64,000 nucleotides of DNA from Lysobacter enzymogenes (GTDB lineage Bacteria > Pseudomonadota > Gammaproteobacteria > Xanthomonadales > Xanthomonadaceae): positions 248,001 through 312,000 of the forward strand of contig NZ_CP067395.1 of the NCBI RefSeq assembly GCF_017355525.1, read 5' to 3'. The stretch's first letter is position 1, and the number at the start of each line of letters is the position of its first letter. The notes below the pieces were generated by a model. It saw only the letters and a list, made by a program, of their open reading frames with translations, made no database searches and was not told the origin of the DNA. Made by a program: the position numbers and the translations under genes. Positions 10,139-17,630 of this stretch are shown here, one piece after another.

Positions 10139-10316
10139 GGTAGGCCGTTCGTACTTGCGCTCACGGACGAGCGTGGTCGGCAACCTCGCGCTTTCTCGTT
10201 GAGCGGTGCATCGGCATTCGCCGCTATGCACGAATGTGTCGGGCCGCTATAAAAGACATTCGAACCACCCAGGCCCGGCGACGGCTCTGGGCCGCCACTG
10301 CGCAGAGGGGGCGCCA

Positions 10317-11189
10317 GTGAACGACAAGGTCAAGAATTACTGCGATTCCTGCGGGCAGGACACGCACCACAGCATCGAAGGCGTCCATCGCCTCACCACG
10401 GACCCGGATATCTACCACTGCATGACCGAACATGCGGTGGTGAAATGCTGCGGCTGCGACACCGTGTCGTTTCGTAAGGCCTTCCACGATTACGAAGGGG
10501 CTTATCCCGATGAGTACAACGAGTGGAACGTGCCCATCACGGTCGAAAACTACCCGCCTGCCAGAGCCGGAAGCGTCGACATCCGTCACTTGCCGGAGAT
10601 CGTCGAGAGCATCTACAGCGAAACCTGCAGCGCGTACAAGAGCGGGGCACGGATTCTCGCCGGCATCGGCTTCCGCGCCACGATCGAAGCGATCTGCAAC
10701 GACCAGGAGATCGGCGGCAAAGAGCTTAGCGCCCGTATCAACAACCTGGCGTCCAAGGGCCTGATCTCCAAGAAGGATTCGGGGCGCCTGCACTCGATCC
10801 GATTCCTCGGCAACGACGCCGCCCACGACATCAAAATACCGTCGGACCGGTCGCTTCAAGCAGCGCTGGTCATCGTCGAGCACCTGATGACGACGGTGTA
10901 CGTCCTGGACCAGGAATCCAAGGACGCCCTGGACGCCCTGATCGAAGACTTTCCGAAGTTCGAGGCACTCTTGAACGGCAAGCTCGACGATTTCGCCGCG
11001 GGCGACGAATACCCCCTGCAAAAGTATCTCGGCAAGGACTCCCGCCTGATCGCCGGCAAGAAACTGGAGAAGTTGCTGCACGCCGCCATCGGCAAAGGCG
11101 AATTCAAGCGCCTGAAGTTCGGCAAGAGAGCGAAATTCCTCGACTTTCCGGAGGAGTTGCAGCACTACATCGTTGTCGATCCGGCCTGA
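10317..11189 (+). CDS. DUF4145-domain protein with N-terminal zinc ribbon
   Basis: A 290-residue cytoplasmic protein. Two Cys pairs (YCDSCG at 8-13 and KCCGCD near 43-48) form a probable zinc ribbon. The middle matches DUF4145: SAYKSGARILAGIGFRATIE, then SKKDSGRLHSIRFLGNDAAHD, which ends in an N-D-A-A-H helix. DUF4145 proteins are often found among restriction and anti-phage genes, but their activity is not settled. The C-terminal 90 residues are charged with no recognised domain. The start is GTG 10317, preceded by GAGGGGG; an upstream ATG would give an unlikely Arg/His-rich extension. It is the first gene of the accessory segment that runs to 17.6 kb. Confidence 0.75.
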   Translation: MNDKVKNYCDSCGQDTHHSIEGVHRLTTDPDIYHCMTEHAVVKCCGCDTVSFRKAFHDYEGAYPDEYNEWNVPITVENYPPARAGSVDIRHLPEIVESIYSETCSAYKSGARILAGIGFRATIEAICNDQEIGGKELSARINNLASKGLISKKDSGRLHSIRFLGNDAAHDIKIPSDRSLQAALVIVEHLMTTVYVLDQESKDALDALIEDFPKFEALLNGKLDDFAAGDEYPLQKYLGKDSRLIAGKKLEKLLHAAIGKGEFKRLKFGKRAKFLDFPEELQHYIVVDPA

Positions 11190-11320
11190 GGCCCCAGCGC
11201 CCCGCAGCGGCCTCGGCCGCACCGGTGCGCCAGCGCACCCAAGAGGTAAGCTAAGCCCCACACGCAACGAGAGCGGATGGCGTACCGACGCAGTCCGCCG
11301 CACAGGGAAAGGGGAACCGG

Positions 11321-12739
11321 ATGGCCGATACGATCGCGTTGATGTTGTCGCAGAGCGGCGGCCCCCCGTTCCACTCCGTCGGCTACGTCAACCACGCCAT
11401 CGGCCCGATCCTGAGCCGCAACGGCTGGAACGTGCGTTCGTTCGAACCGCCGCGCAACGACCTCGGCGAAGAAGCCATGCTGCCGTACGGCCTCGCCGGC
11501 CAAATCTCCCGCCTGGACGGCGACGCGCCCCCGCACATCGCCCTGTACGACGCCACCGGCACCGCCGTGCGCTCGCCCGAGCGCGGCTGGGCGCGGCACA
11601 ACGTCGTGCTGTACCACGGGCTGGCTTACGGCACCGGCGCGTGGATGGCCAATCCCGCCGTCGATCTGCATCTGGCCAACTCGCCCTATCTGGCGCGCGT
11701 GCTGCAATCGCTGTTCGCCTTTCCCAACTGGCGACAGCGGCGCGTGCTTAACCCGCGTGGGTTGATGCGCACCAAGTCGATACGCCTGCCGCTGCCCAGC
11801 GTCGAATGCCGCGATGGGCATCCTGGCTTCGCCCACGGGGTCGATCTGCCGCCGGCGCTGCTGCGGGAGCTCGACAGCGGCGCCACGGTGTGGGGGCATG
11901 CCCTGCAACCGGGCAAGCAGGATTGGCTGGCGACGTTGAGCATTCTTTACTGGCTCAACGAGCTGCGCACTGCGCCGGTGCCGCGGATTCGGCTGTTCGT
12001 GTCGGAACACTCGCTTACCGAGGACGTTCGTCGCGGGTTGGACGCGATGCTGGCTCCGGCCAGGCGCAGTTGCGCCGACTACTTCGTGCGTGTCCCGCAT
12101 TTGAGCCAGGCTGCGTTGTTTCGACTGATGCGGGGGTGTCGGTTTGGGTTGGCGTACAACCGATTTCCCGAGCCGTTTGGGTTCTATGTGCTGGAGTCGG
12201 TGTACCAAGGGTGTCCGGTTTATACCAACGGGGTCGGAAACAACCGGTTTCTGTTGCCGCCCGAGCACGGGATCAATGTTTACGAGACGTTCGATATGGT
12301 CGAGGACGCTCGGGGGCAGAGGGATCCGGGGGCTTGGCGTGGGGTGGCTGAGAGGGTTCTGAGAGACCTGGCGATAGGGGACGATGTGCGGGCTCGGTGC
12401 CAGCGTGGGGCTGATTTGATTGCTGCCATGTGGAATCTAGACAGTTTTGAAGCCGATCTTTCCCGGGTCTTGCAAGGTTTTGATGCTACGACGGAACTCG
12501 AGGGCCATTTTGACGCTATGCGTGTGGTATTGGGGCCAGTTGTGCGGCAGCTCGACGTAGCGACGGGGCTTTGTCTCAGCGATTATGCGAGTTGTAGATT
12601 GGCGCCTAACGCAATAGATATGATCATCGGCCTAGATGGTCGGCTGTGCGAGGATTTGCAAGATGGCAAGAATATGCAGCAGATTGAGAACGAATTTGGC
12701 TTGTTCTCTAAGGGGATTTTGGCGATAACGCAAAGCTAA
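11321..12739 (+). CDS. GT-B glycosyltransferase-like protein, chimeric base composition
   Basis: A 472-residue protein without a signal peptide. The C-terminal Rossmann half shows the retaining glycosyltransferase E-x7-E pattern (EPFGFYVLE, residues 284-292) followed by SVYQGCPVYTNGVGNNRFLLPPEHGINVY, typical of GT4-like GT-B enzymes. The N-terminal half has GGPPFHSVGYVNHAIGPIL and YHGLAYGTGAWMANP, plausible for the acceptor lobe. After about residue 370 the DNA loses its strong G/C third-position bias, and the last 80 residues (for example IGLDGRLCEDLQDG, QQIENEFGLF) look like a separate helical tail with a faint PqqD-like flavour; that is speculation. Donor and acceptor are unknown. A ribosome-binding site (AGGGAAAGGGGAACC) precedes the ATG. 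Confidence 0.6.
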   Translation: MADTIALMLSQSGGPPFHSVGYVNHAIGPILSRNGWNVRSFEPPRNDLGEEAMLPYGLAGQISRLDGDAPPHIALYDATGTAVRSPERGWARHNVVLYHGLAYGTGAWMANPAVDLHLANSPYLARVLQSLFAFPNWRQRRVLNPRGLMRTKSIRLPLPSVECRDGHPGFAHGVDLPPALLRELDSGATVWGHALQPGKQDWLATLSILYWLNELRTAPVPRIRLFVSEHSLTEDVRRGLDAMLAPARRSCADYFVRVPHLSQAALFRLMRGCRFGLAYNRFPEPFGFYVLESVYQGCPVYTNGVGNNRFLLPPEHGINVYETFDMVEDARGQRDPGAWRGVAERVLRDLAIGDDVRARCQRGADLIAAMWNLDSFEADLSRVLQGFDATTELEGHFDAMRVVLGPVVRQLDVATGLCLSDYASCRLAPNAIDMIIGLDGRLCEDLQDGKNMQQIENEFGLFSKGILAITQS

Positions 12740-12767
12740 GTCCTGGTTTTTCGTTTCATAATGGGTC

Positions 12768-12869
12768 ATGGCTGCTGTATGTTCTTTGATTGCTTTGTGC
12801 GTTAGTGGGCGATCTAAAGCGGAGCTTGTTGAGGCTTTGGTCGATTCTGGGCGCGCAGATGCTTATTGA
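12768..12869 (+). CDS. possible 33-residue small protein
   Basis: A short frame ATG...TGA encodes MAAVCSLIALCVSGRSK followed by AELVEALVDSGRADAY. The second half looks helical. It lies between the glycosyltransferase-like gene and the DUF262 gene, in AT-richer DNA and in the same direction. The only upstream purine stretch is TAATGGGTC, a weak ribosome-binding site. It may be a leader, a small antitoxin-like protein or chance. Confidence 0.2.
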   Translation: MAAVCSLIALCVSGRSKAELVEALVDSGRADAY

Positions 12870-12894
12870 TTAATAAAATTTTGGGATAAAGAAA

Positions 12895-13950
12895 ATGTCT
12901 GAAATGTACGCGCAGTATGACAAGCAGCGTCGAAAGGTCGATGTAGATAATTTGGATGTGACTGTTCGAGAATTGGTGAGAATGGTTAATTCAAATGAGA
13001 TAGATCGTGCGGCTGAATATCAGAGAAAGTTTCGATGGGGCGAGGATCGTGAGTCGAGGCTGATTGAGTCAATTATTCTGGGATTGCCTGTTCCGACTAT
13101 ATTTGTCGCGACGAATAAAGACGGGACGTGGGAGCTTGTGGACGGCTTGCAGCGCGTATCGTCTCTTGTTCATTTCGTTACCGAAATGCCGCACGATGAA
13201 GGTTATAAGTCTGTTGGAAAAGTTGAGCCTTTGACTTTGTGCGGATTGGAGCAGTTGGATTCGTTTAATGGCAAGACGTATGCAGATTTGCCGGAGACAA
13301 TTCGTCTTCAGTTTATGAAGAGGTCGCTTCGAGTTACGGCGATTAGCGATAAATCAGATAGACAGGTTAGGTTTGATACATTTCAAAGGCTCAATACCGG
13401 CGGAATAGTCCTGACGTCTCAAGAAATTCGCGCGTGTGTATATCGAGGGCCGCTGATAGATTTTTTAGAGGCGGCGGCCGCAGATGTACAACTGAGAACT
13501 CTTATTAAGCTTCAAAGTGGTCGGCAAGATGATGGCACGCTCGAAGAGTTCGTTTTGAAGATGTTTGCCTATAAGAATTATAGATCGAACTTTGATGGCG
13601 CAGTTACTGCATTTCTTAATTCCTATAGTGAACAAGTCGCGACGAATTTTGACGCCCTAGCGGGGGCGCGACTCCTTCGCAAAGTGGTTCTGTCTCTGGG
13701 TAAGGTAATTTCGGGTCCGATCCTAAAGAAGGGCTACTCGGTGACGCCTCTGAATTTGGCTGAAGGGATATTCGTTGGTGCGGCGGAGTTAATTTCGTCA
13801 AGAAAATCTCAGTTTAAGCCTGCAAAGAACTGGTTGGCTGATAAGGATTTGCTGAAGTATTCGACGAAGGGAACTAATACCCGATCTTATCTCGAGGGGC
13901 GCATCGCGCGATCCAAGGAGTTGTTGCAGGGTGCGAAACCGAAGGTTTAG
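12895..13950 (+). CDS. DUF262 protein (ParB/Srx-fold, GmrSD-like), partner of HEPN gene
   Basis: A 351-residue protein with an N-terminal DUF262 domain: EYQRKFRWGEDRESRLIESI at 41-60, then LGLPVPTIFV and the family signature DGLQR at 83-87. These residues shape the nucleotide-dependent ParB-like active site in DUF262/GmrSD proteins. FQRLNTGGIVLTSQEIRACVYRG follows the family consensus. The C-terminal half is helical with no known nuclease domain, so the effector activity may reside in the next gene. Codon use is much AT-richer than the flanks, a sign of transfer. The HEPN gene starts 2 bp after the stop, so the two are translationally linked. The upstream TAATAAAATTTT stretch could hold a promoter. 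Predicted role: sensor or effector of an abortive defence module (inference). Confidence 0.85.
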   Translation: MSEMYAQYDKQRRKVDVDNLDVTVRELVRMVNSNEIDRAAEYQRKFRWGEDRESRLIESIILGLPVPTIFVATNKDGTWELVDGLQRVSSLVHFVTEMPHDEGYKSVGKVEPLTLCGLEQLDSFNGKTYADLPETIRLQFMKRSLRVTAISDKSDRQVRFDTFQRLNTGGIVLTSQEIRACVYRGPLIDFLEAAAADVQLRTLIKLQSGRQDDGTLEEFVLKMFAYKNYRSNFDGAVTAFLNSYSEQVATNFDALAGARLLRKVVLSLGKVISGPILKKGYSVTPLNLAEGIFVGAAELISSRKSQFKPAKNWLADKDLLKYSTKGTNTRSYLEGRIARSKELLQGAKPKV

Positions 13951-13952
13951 TT

Positions 13953-14594
13953 ATGACAGAAGGTATCGAACAGGCGCATGTAGAATTTTTGTCGCGAACA
14001 ATGCTTATCAGGCGTTGGCTTATTCTGCAGGGTGAGGGTGAGGTGGAAGGGTTTTCTCCAGAGATGGCTGCTAATGTTAGGGGCTGGGCCATTGTTTGGA
14101 TGGGAGCCGCTGCAGAGTCATTCTGGAAGCCTTTCTTGCATGCTACGTGCAAGGCGTTTGCGCAATCATCCGTCATGGCTCATCGAAGGAATGCGCGGGC
14201 GCAATCTATCTTTTTTCTTGAGCGAATGTTTTGCGATGTTACTAAAGAGCTCAATCCTAGATGGGAGCGCTCTTTTGCGCTAATAGAAAGTATGGTGTCA
14301 GCTGATAGAAAAGACATGTCCTTTTCTTTGCCTTATGATGGAAAGACTCTTAGGCCACGTCATATCGAGCTTTTCTGGAATCTATTCCGGATAGATGGCA
14401 GTCCCTTCCCGTCTATAATTCATAAGCAATCTCTTGAAACCTTGGCGGATGATCGAAATACTGTTGCGCACGGGGAGCAATTGCCGAATACAGTTGGGCG
14501 GTTGAGGTCAAAGCGTGATGTTATGTCTACACTGACTAGGCTCGAAGAGACGTTGGAAAAAACATATTTGGCAACATTAGATGTTCTTCGATGA
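13953..14594 (+). CDS. HEPN-domain RNase-like protein (MAE_28990/MAE_18760-like)
   Basis: A 213-residue, mainly helical cytoplasmic protein. The region DDRNTVAHGE contains R168-x4-H173, the Rx4-6H catalytic signature of HEPN ribonucleases. Preceding helices (GWAIVWMGAAAESFWKPFL, SIFFLERMFCDVTKEL, FWNLFRIDGSPFPSII) resemble the MAE_28990/MAE_18760-like HEPN group, which is known to sit next to DUF262 genes. Low GC like its partner, and unlike the GC-rich gene that follows. The start lies 2 bp after the DUF262 stop, and its own stop overlaps the next ATG in ATGA. Expected activity is RNA cleavage that halts growth when triggered, with the DUF262 protein as regulator or co-effector. The family assignment is from motif and context only. 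Confidence 0.75.
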   Translation: MTEGIEQAHVEFLSRTMLIRRWLILQGEGEVEGFSPEMAANVRGWAIVWMGAAAESFWKPFLHATCKAFAQSSVMAHRRNARAQSIFFLERMFCDVTKELNPRWERSFALIESMVSADRKDMSFSLPYDGKTLRPRHIELFWNLFRIDGSPFPSIIHKQSLETLADDRNTVAHGEQLPNTVGRLRSKRDVMSTLTRLEETLEKTYLATLDVLR

Positions 14595-15057
14595 GTCAGA
14601 ATCTGGTCACCCTCGAAGTCAGCGACGACCAACTCGCCGCCGCCCACGCGGCCTTGTCCCAGTTGGAAACGGTGCTGTTCGGACTGGTGTCGCTGTCCCC
14701 GGATGATCGCCGCCGGCTCGCCAAGATGGGCCCGAAGTCCGAGGCGTTCTGCCGGCAGGCGGTGCGGGTGCTGCAGCAGAACCCGCAGGTGGTGCCGCCC
14801 AGCGTGGACGTGGCCGGCGCGTTGCTGGACCTGCGCACGCTCGACCGCCTGAGCCCGCTGTTCGTCCGCCTGCAGCGCTTGGCCGAGCGCGGCGACGATA
14901 CGGAGCTGGCGCTGGGCGCCGCATCATGGCGTTCTCGCTGGAGGCCTACGGGCTGCTCAAGGTGGCCGGCAAGAACCAGGGGCTGGACGGGCTGCGCAAG
15001 GAGATGTCGGCGCGTTGGTCGCGTGCCCGTCGCGAGCCCGCCGCGCCGCCCGTTTGA
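14591..15057 (+). pseudogene. conserved hypothetical gene broken by a single frameshift
   Basis: The first frame gives 110 residues of a helical protein family that I recall from xanthomonads (QLETVLFGLVSLSPDDRRRL, KMGPKSEAFCRQAVRVLQQ, LDRLSPLFVRLQRLAERG). Around 14918-14925 the frame is lost: the original frame runs into Arg/Trp-rich nonsense to 15265. The frame one base off resumes the family sequence (IMAFSLEAYGLLKVAGKNQG, LDGLRKEMSARWSRAR) and stops at 15057. A one-base deletion in the sequence near GGCGCCGCATCATGG explains this. It is either a real inactivation or a sequencing error. GC content jumps back to the chromosomal level exactly at this gene, so its 5' end may mark the cassette boundary. 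Confidence 0.75.
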
Positions 15058-15614
15058 GGCGATGCCGTCTCGGCGCCTGCCCAAGGTTCTGGACCTGTAT
15101 GCCGCCTTCGGGCGGCTTCTTTTTGTCCGGCAGCGGTTGGGCGTCGGTAGCGCGGCCGGGCGGCCGGTTGTGGGCGGGGCAGGGGGAGCGGTTTGTTGCG
15201 CCGTGCTGGTTCGGCCGAGCAAGAAGCTCGGTCGACAGAGCTCGCCGCTCGGGCGTCCGGGCTAAATGCCTGGCGGTTGGAGCGATGGGCTCGGACGTCC
15301 GAGCGGCGAGCCTGGTCGATCCAGCGCAGAACTCGGTCGTCCGAGCGTAAAGCTCTGGGCGCTGAGCATTGCGCTCGATCGACGGAGAAAATGGCTTGGC
15401 CTAGCCAGCTTCGCGCTTCCTGCGTCGAGCAACCTGCTCCGTCCGGCGAGCTTTTCGCTCCGTCGGCAGTGTCCTCGATCCGAGCCCAGTCTCGTTTTGG
15501 TAAAGACGCGGCACACCAGGGCACGCGGATTGCATAAACCGCCAGGAAGATCGCAGCGCCGGTGCTAGCGTCGGTTCGCGCGATCGGCGCGCGAGCCCAA
15601 CAGGACAAAGGACC
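15058..15614. other. gene-free region holding a 21-bp repeat array
   Basis: No conventional gene was recognised. Several frames are open on both strands, but only because the 21-bp repeat has no stop codons. See the repeat entry at 15205-15477. Confidence 0.6.
15205..15477. repeat. array of thirteen exactly phased 21-bp hairpin-like repeats
   Basis: Thirteen consecutive units of exactly 21 bp, each beginning with a 16-bp self-complementary core of the type GCTCGGTCGTCCGAGC followed by 5 variable bases. Unit starts are 15205, 15226, 15247, 15268, 15289, 15310, 15331, 15352, 15373, 15394, 15415, 15436 and 15457; a degenerate fourteenth may follow at 15478. The unit at 15289 is a perfect palindrome (GCTCGGACGTCCGAGC). 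Most others keep GCTC...GAGC or swap to another pairing such as GCCTGG...CCAGC. Units differ by many substitutions but not by length. Because 21 is a multiple of 3, the array is also open as heptads, for example ARSTELA/ARTSERR on the plus strand or SVDRAQC/SDVRAHR on the minus strand. Function unknown. Confidence 0.9.
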
Positions 15615-15848
15615 ATGTCGAAGAAAGACATCCAGGTCGTACCGCACCCCGATGGCTGGGCCGTGAAGCGCGAAGGCGGCGAGCGGGCCAGTTCGGTGCA
15701 TGAGCGCAAGGAAGACGCGCTGGACGCCGGCCGCGAGCTGGCGCGGAAGGACGAGGTTGAACTCGTCATCCATGGGCGGGACGGGAAGATTCAGGACAGC
15801 GATAGCTACGGGAACGATCCGAGTCCGCCTAGGGACGAGAAGCACTAG
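15615..15848 (+). CDS. DUF2188 family protein
   Basis: A 77-residue protein that matches DUF2188 almost end to end: QVVPHPDGWAVKREGGERAS, a helix containing KEDALDAGRELAR, and VELVIHGRDGKIQDSDSYGN. These small proteins are widespread and their role is unknown; stress-linked functions have been suggested. The start is supported by CAAAGGACC upstream and by the family length. It follows the 21-bp repeat array on the plus strand. Confidence 0.9.
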   Translation: MSKKDIQVVPHPDGWAVKREGGERASSVHERKEDALDAGRELARKDEVELVIHGRDGKIQDSDSYGNDPSPPRDEKH

Positions 15849-15857
15849 GCCTGTGGA

Positions 15858-15884
15858 GGCTGGAGGCGCTTTAGTGCCTCCAGC
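15858..15884 (+). terminator. hairpin downstream of the DUF2188 gene
   Basis: A stem GCTGGAGGC pairs with GCCTCCAGC across a short loop, 10 bp after the stop. There is no T-run, so termination is uncertain. Confidence 0.4.
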
Positions 15885-15932
15885 CACTGAGTAGCTGACT
15901 GGCGTATAGGCGGTTGCACACAAGGATGAGCG

Positions 15933-16619
15933 ATGCTCAATGAACTGCTGAAAGAGGATGGGGGGCAATGGGTCATACCAATCGCCATTGCAGCGGCCGC
16001 AGTTGTATTGGCCAAGGGGTTGTTTGGTCTGCATCGGTCACGCAGTCAGGACCGAAAAGATTTCCTCGACCTGTGGGCAAAGACAGACAAAACGGATGAC
16101 TTGTGGCTGCAAGTGGCGATTCGGCATGTGTTCGGAGAGGTAATTCCTCCCGCGCTAATTCATCGCTTTCTCAATCACCCGCAGGGCGCGCGGGCTTTGG
16201 GGAATTTGGCGTTCGCATGGCCTTTGTTGGATGTAGACGATGCGACTGGCGCTTTGCGCTGGCGCCGGAGCTGGCACTATTCGAAATTGCTGAGGCGGCT
16301 GGAACACGCTGCCAGCCTTATTGCTTACGGTATTTTGGGCGTCGCCGCATTCGTCTTCGCTGGGGCGGGCGCGCTCAGCGGCAAAACCTTTGCCGGCCTA
16401 TGTTTCTGGATATTGGCTGTGGAGTCGGCGGTATTTGCTTACCGCATGCTGATGGGCGCAGAGCGATTGGACAGCGCGAATGAGTCGGTGCCGCGGTGGA
16501 CAGCCACGCTTCTATGGGAGCGAGGTTCTCCTAACGCGAAATCGATTGTTGCTACGCGACGCGTTGGTAAACGTAAGTTGCGGCGGAGTCGTGCCGAATC
16601 GCCTTCGGCGGCTACGTAG
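15933..16619 (+). CDS. membrane protein of unknown function
   Basis: A 228-residue protein with one N-terminal transmembrane segment (WVIPIAIAAAAVVLAKGLFG), a soluble helical part of about 110 residues (RKDFLDLWAKTDKTDDLWLQ, HVFGEVIPPALIHRFL), and two further transmembrane segments (LIAYGILGVAAFVFAGAGAL, FAGLCFWILAVESAVFAYRM). The C-terminal tail is basic. I do not recognise the family. Base composition is intermediate between the low-GC cassette and the chromosome. ATG 15933 is preceded by AAGGATGAGCG. Confidence 0.6.
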   Translation: MLNELLKEDGGQWVIPIAIAAAAVVLAKGLFGLHRSRSQDRKDFLDLWAKTDKTDDLWLQVAIRHVFGEVIPPALIHRFLNHPQGARALGNLAFAWPLLDVDDATGALRWRRSWHYSKLLRRLEHAASLIAYGILGVAAFVFAGAGALSGKTFAGLCFWILAVESAVFAYRMLMGAERLDSANESVPRWTATLLWERGSPNAKSIVATRRVGKRKLRRSRAESPSAAT

Positions 16620-16686
16620 GAGTCGGTTTCGCGTCTGCCTTCGTGCGAACGCTGTGTGGTGGGCGACCAGTGCGATGGGGGAGAGC

Positions 16687-17604
16687 ATGGCAACACGGGG
16701 AGTGAACTGGAGCGAATGGGAGTCGGCGCCGTGGTCGATAGAGGTGGCGCCCTGTGTTCTGCCAATCTTGATTAAGCGTGCGAGAGAAGGCATGCCCATC
16801 ACCTACGGCGAACTGGCGGAAGAGTTGCACCTGCGCTACGGACTTGAACCGAAGGCGCGGAAGACGCTGTATGGCCGGCCTGTCGGTGTGGTTGGGTATG
16901 TGCTGCAGGATCTTGAGAAGCGTTGGAAGAGCAGTGTTCCGCCCATCAATGTGCTGGTGGTCAGGAAGAGTACTGGGCTTCCCGGTACCGGTGCCGACGA
17001 GATCGTGCGCTACTTCTTCCGCGGGGCGAAGGCTAGCAAGTTCTCCGAAGACGACCGCGCCGAGATGATGCAGAGCGCGACCGAAGCCGTTTTCGACTAC
17101 GGCGAGAACTGGGTGAAAGTCGCTCGGGCGCTGGGCGTCGATTTATTGGATGTCGCGTCCGGTCCGTTGGACGACGGGGGCGCATTGGACATCCCGTCGC
17201 CGCCTTTTGGGGGCGGCGGCGAAAGTCGAGAGCACCAAGCATTGAAAAAATGGGTGGCCGGTCATCCGGAGTTGTTCGCGGACTACGGGAAATACAAACC
17301 CGGTGTGACCGAATGGCGTTTGAGCTCGGGGGACCAGGCCGATGTGTTTTTCAACAACCGGCGTAGGCCGTTGGCGGTCGAAGTCAAAACGAGTTCGGCG
17401 GCAGTCGGCGAACTGGTGCGAGGCGTGTTTCAAGTGGTCAAGTACCGCGCTGTTTTGAGGGCGGAACAGCAGGTTCGACATCAGGTGCCGAATGCGGCAG
17501 CGGTGCTCGTCACACCACAAAAGCCGGATCTGAACACCCGCAAGATCATGGCTCGTCTGAAAGTCGATTGGATTACGGTTCCTCTTCGTGCCGAGCGGAG
17601 TTGA
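16687..17604 (+). CDS. PD-(D/E)XK nuclease-like protein with N-terminal helix-turn-helix-like domain
   Basis: A 305-residue cytoplasmic protein. The C-terminal part (about 178-300) has the layout of a PD-(D/E)XK nuclease: a helix with Glu182 (REHQALKKWVAGHPELF), Asp219 (GDQADVFF) and E232-V-K234 (LAVEVKTSS), then a helix with a conserved-looking Gln/Lys (GVFQVVKYRAV). The N-terminal 110 residues contain a winged-helix-like segment (GMPITYGELAEELHLRYG, GYVLQDLEKRW) and LVVRKSTGLPGTGADE. This could be a restriction-like DNA or RNA effector. ATG 16687 was chosen over the in-frame ATG 16675 because GGGGGAGAG lies at the right distance. It closes the accessory segment and has no adjacent methyltransferase. 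Confidence 0.65.
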   Translation: MATRGVNWSEWESAPWSIEVAPCVLPILIKRAREGMPITYGELAEELHLRYGLEPKARKTLYGRPVGVVGYVLQDLEKRWKSSVPPINVLVVRKSTGLPGTGADEIVRYFFRGAKASKFSEDDRAEMMQSATEAVFDYGENWVKVARALGVDLLDVASGPLDDGGALDIPSPPFGGGGESREHQALKKWVAGHPELFADYGKYKPGVTEWRLSSGDQADVFFNNRRRPLAVEVKTSSAAVGELVRGVFQVVKYRAVLRAEQQVRHQVPNAAAVLVTPQKPDLNTRKIMARLKVDWITVPLRAERS

Positions 17605-17630
17605 CTAACTCCGTTCAAAAGGAGCGTTTC

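Noticed and set aside
12740..12894. tRNA or att site at the cassette boundary
   Set aside because: No cloverleaf, no direct repeat shared with the 14590 boundary and no integrase nearby could be found by eye.
15205..15477. CRISPR array
   Set aside because: Period is 21 bp with no unique spacers and no cas genes; the whole unit repeats.
14946..16034. 362-residue minus-strand open frame through the 21-bp array and the DUF2188 gene
   Set aside because: It runs antisense to the clear DUF2188 gene and owes its middle part to stop-free repeats.
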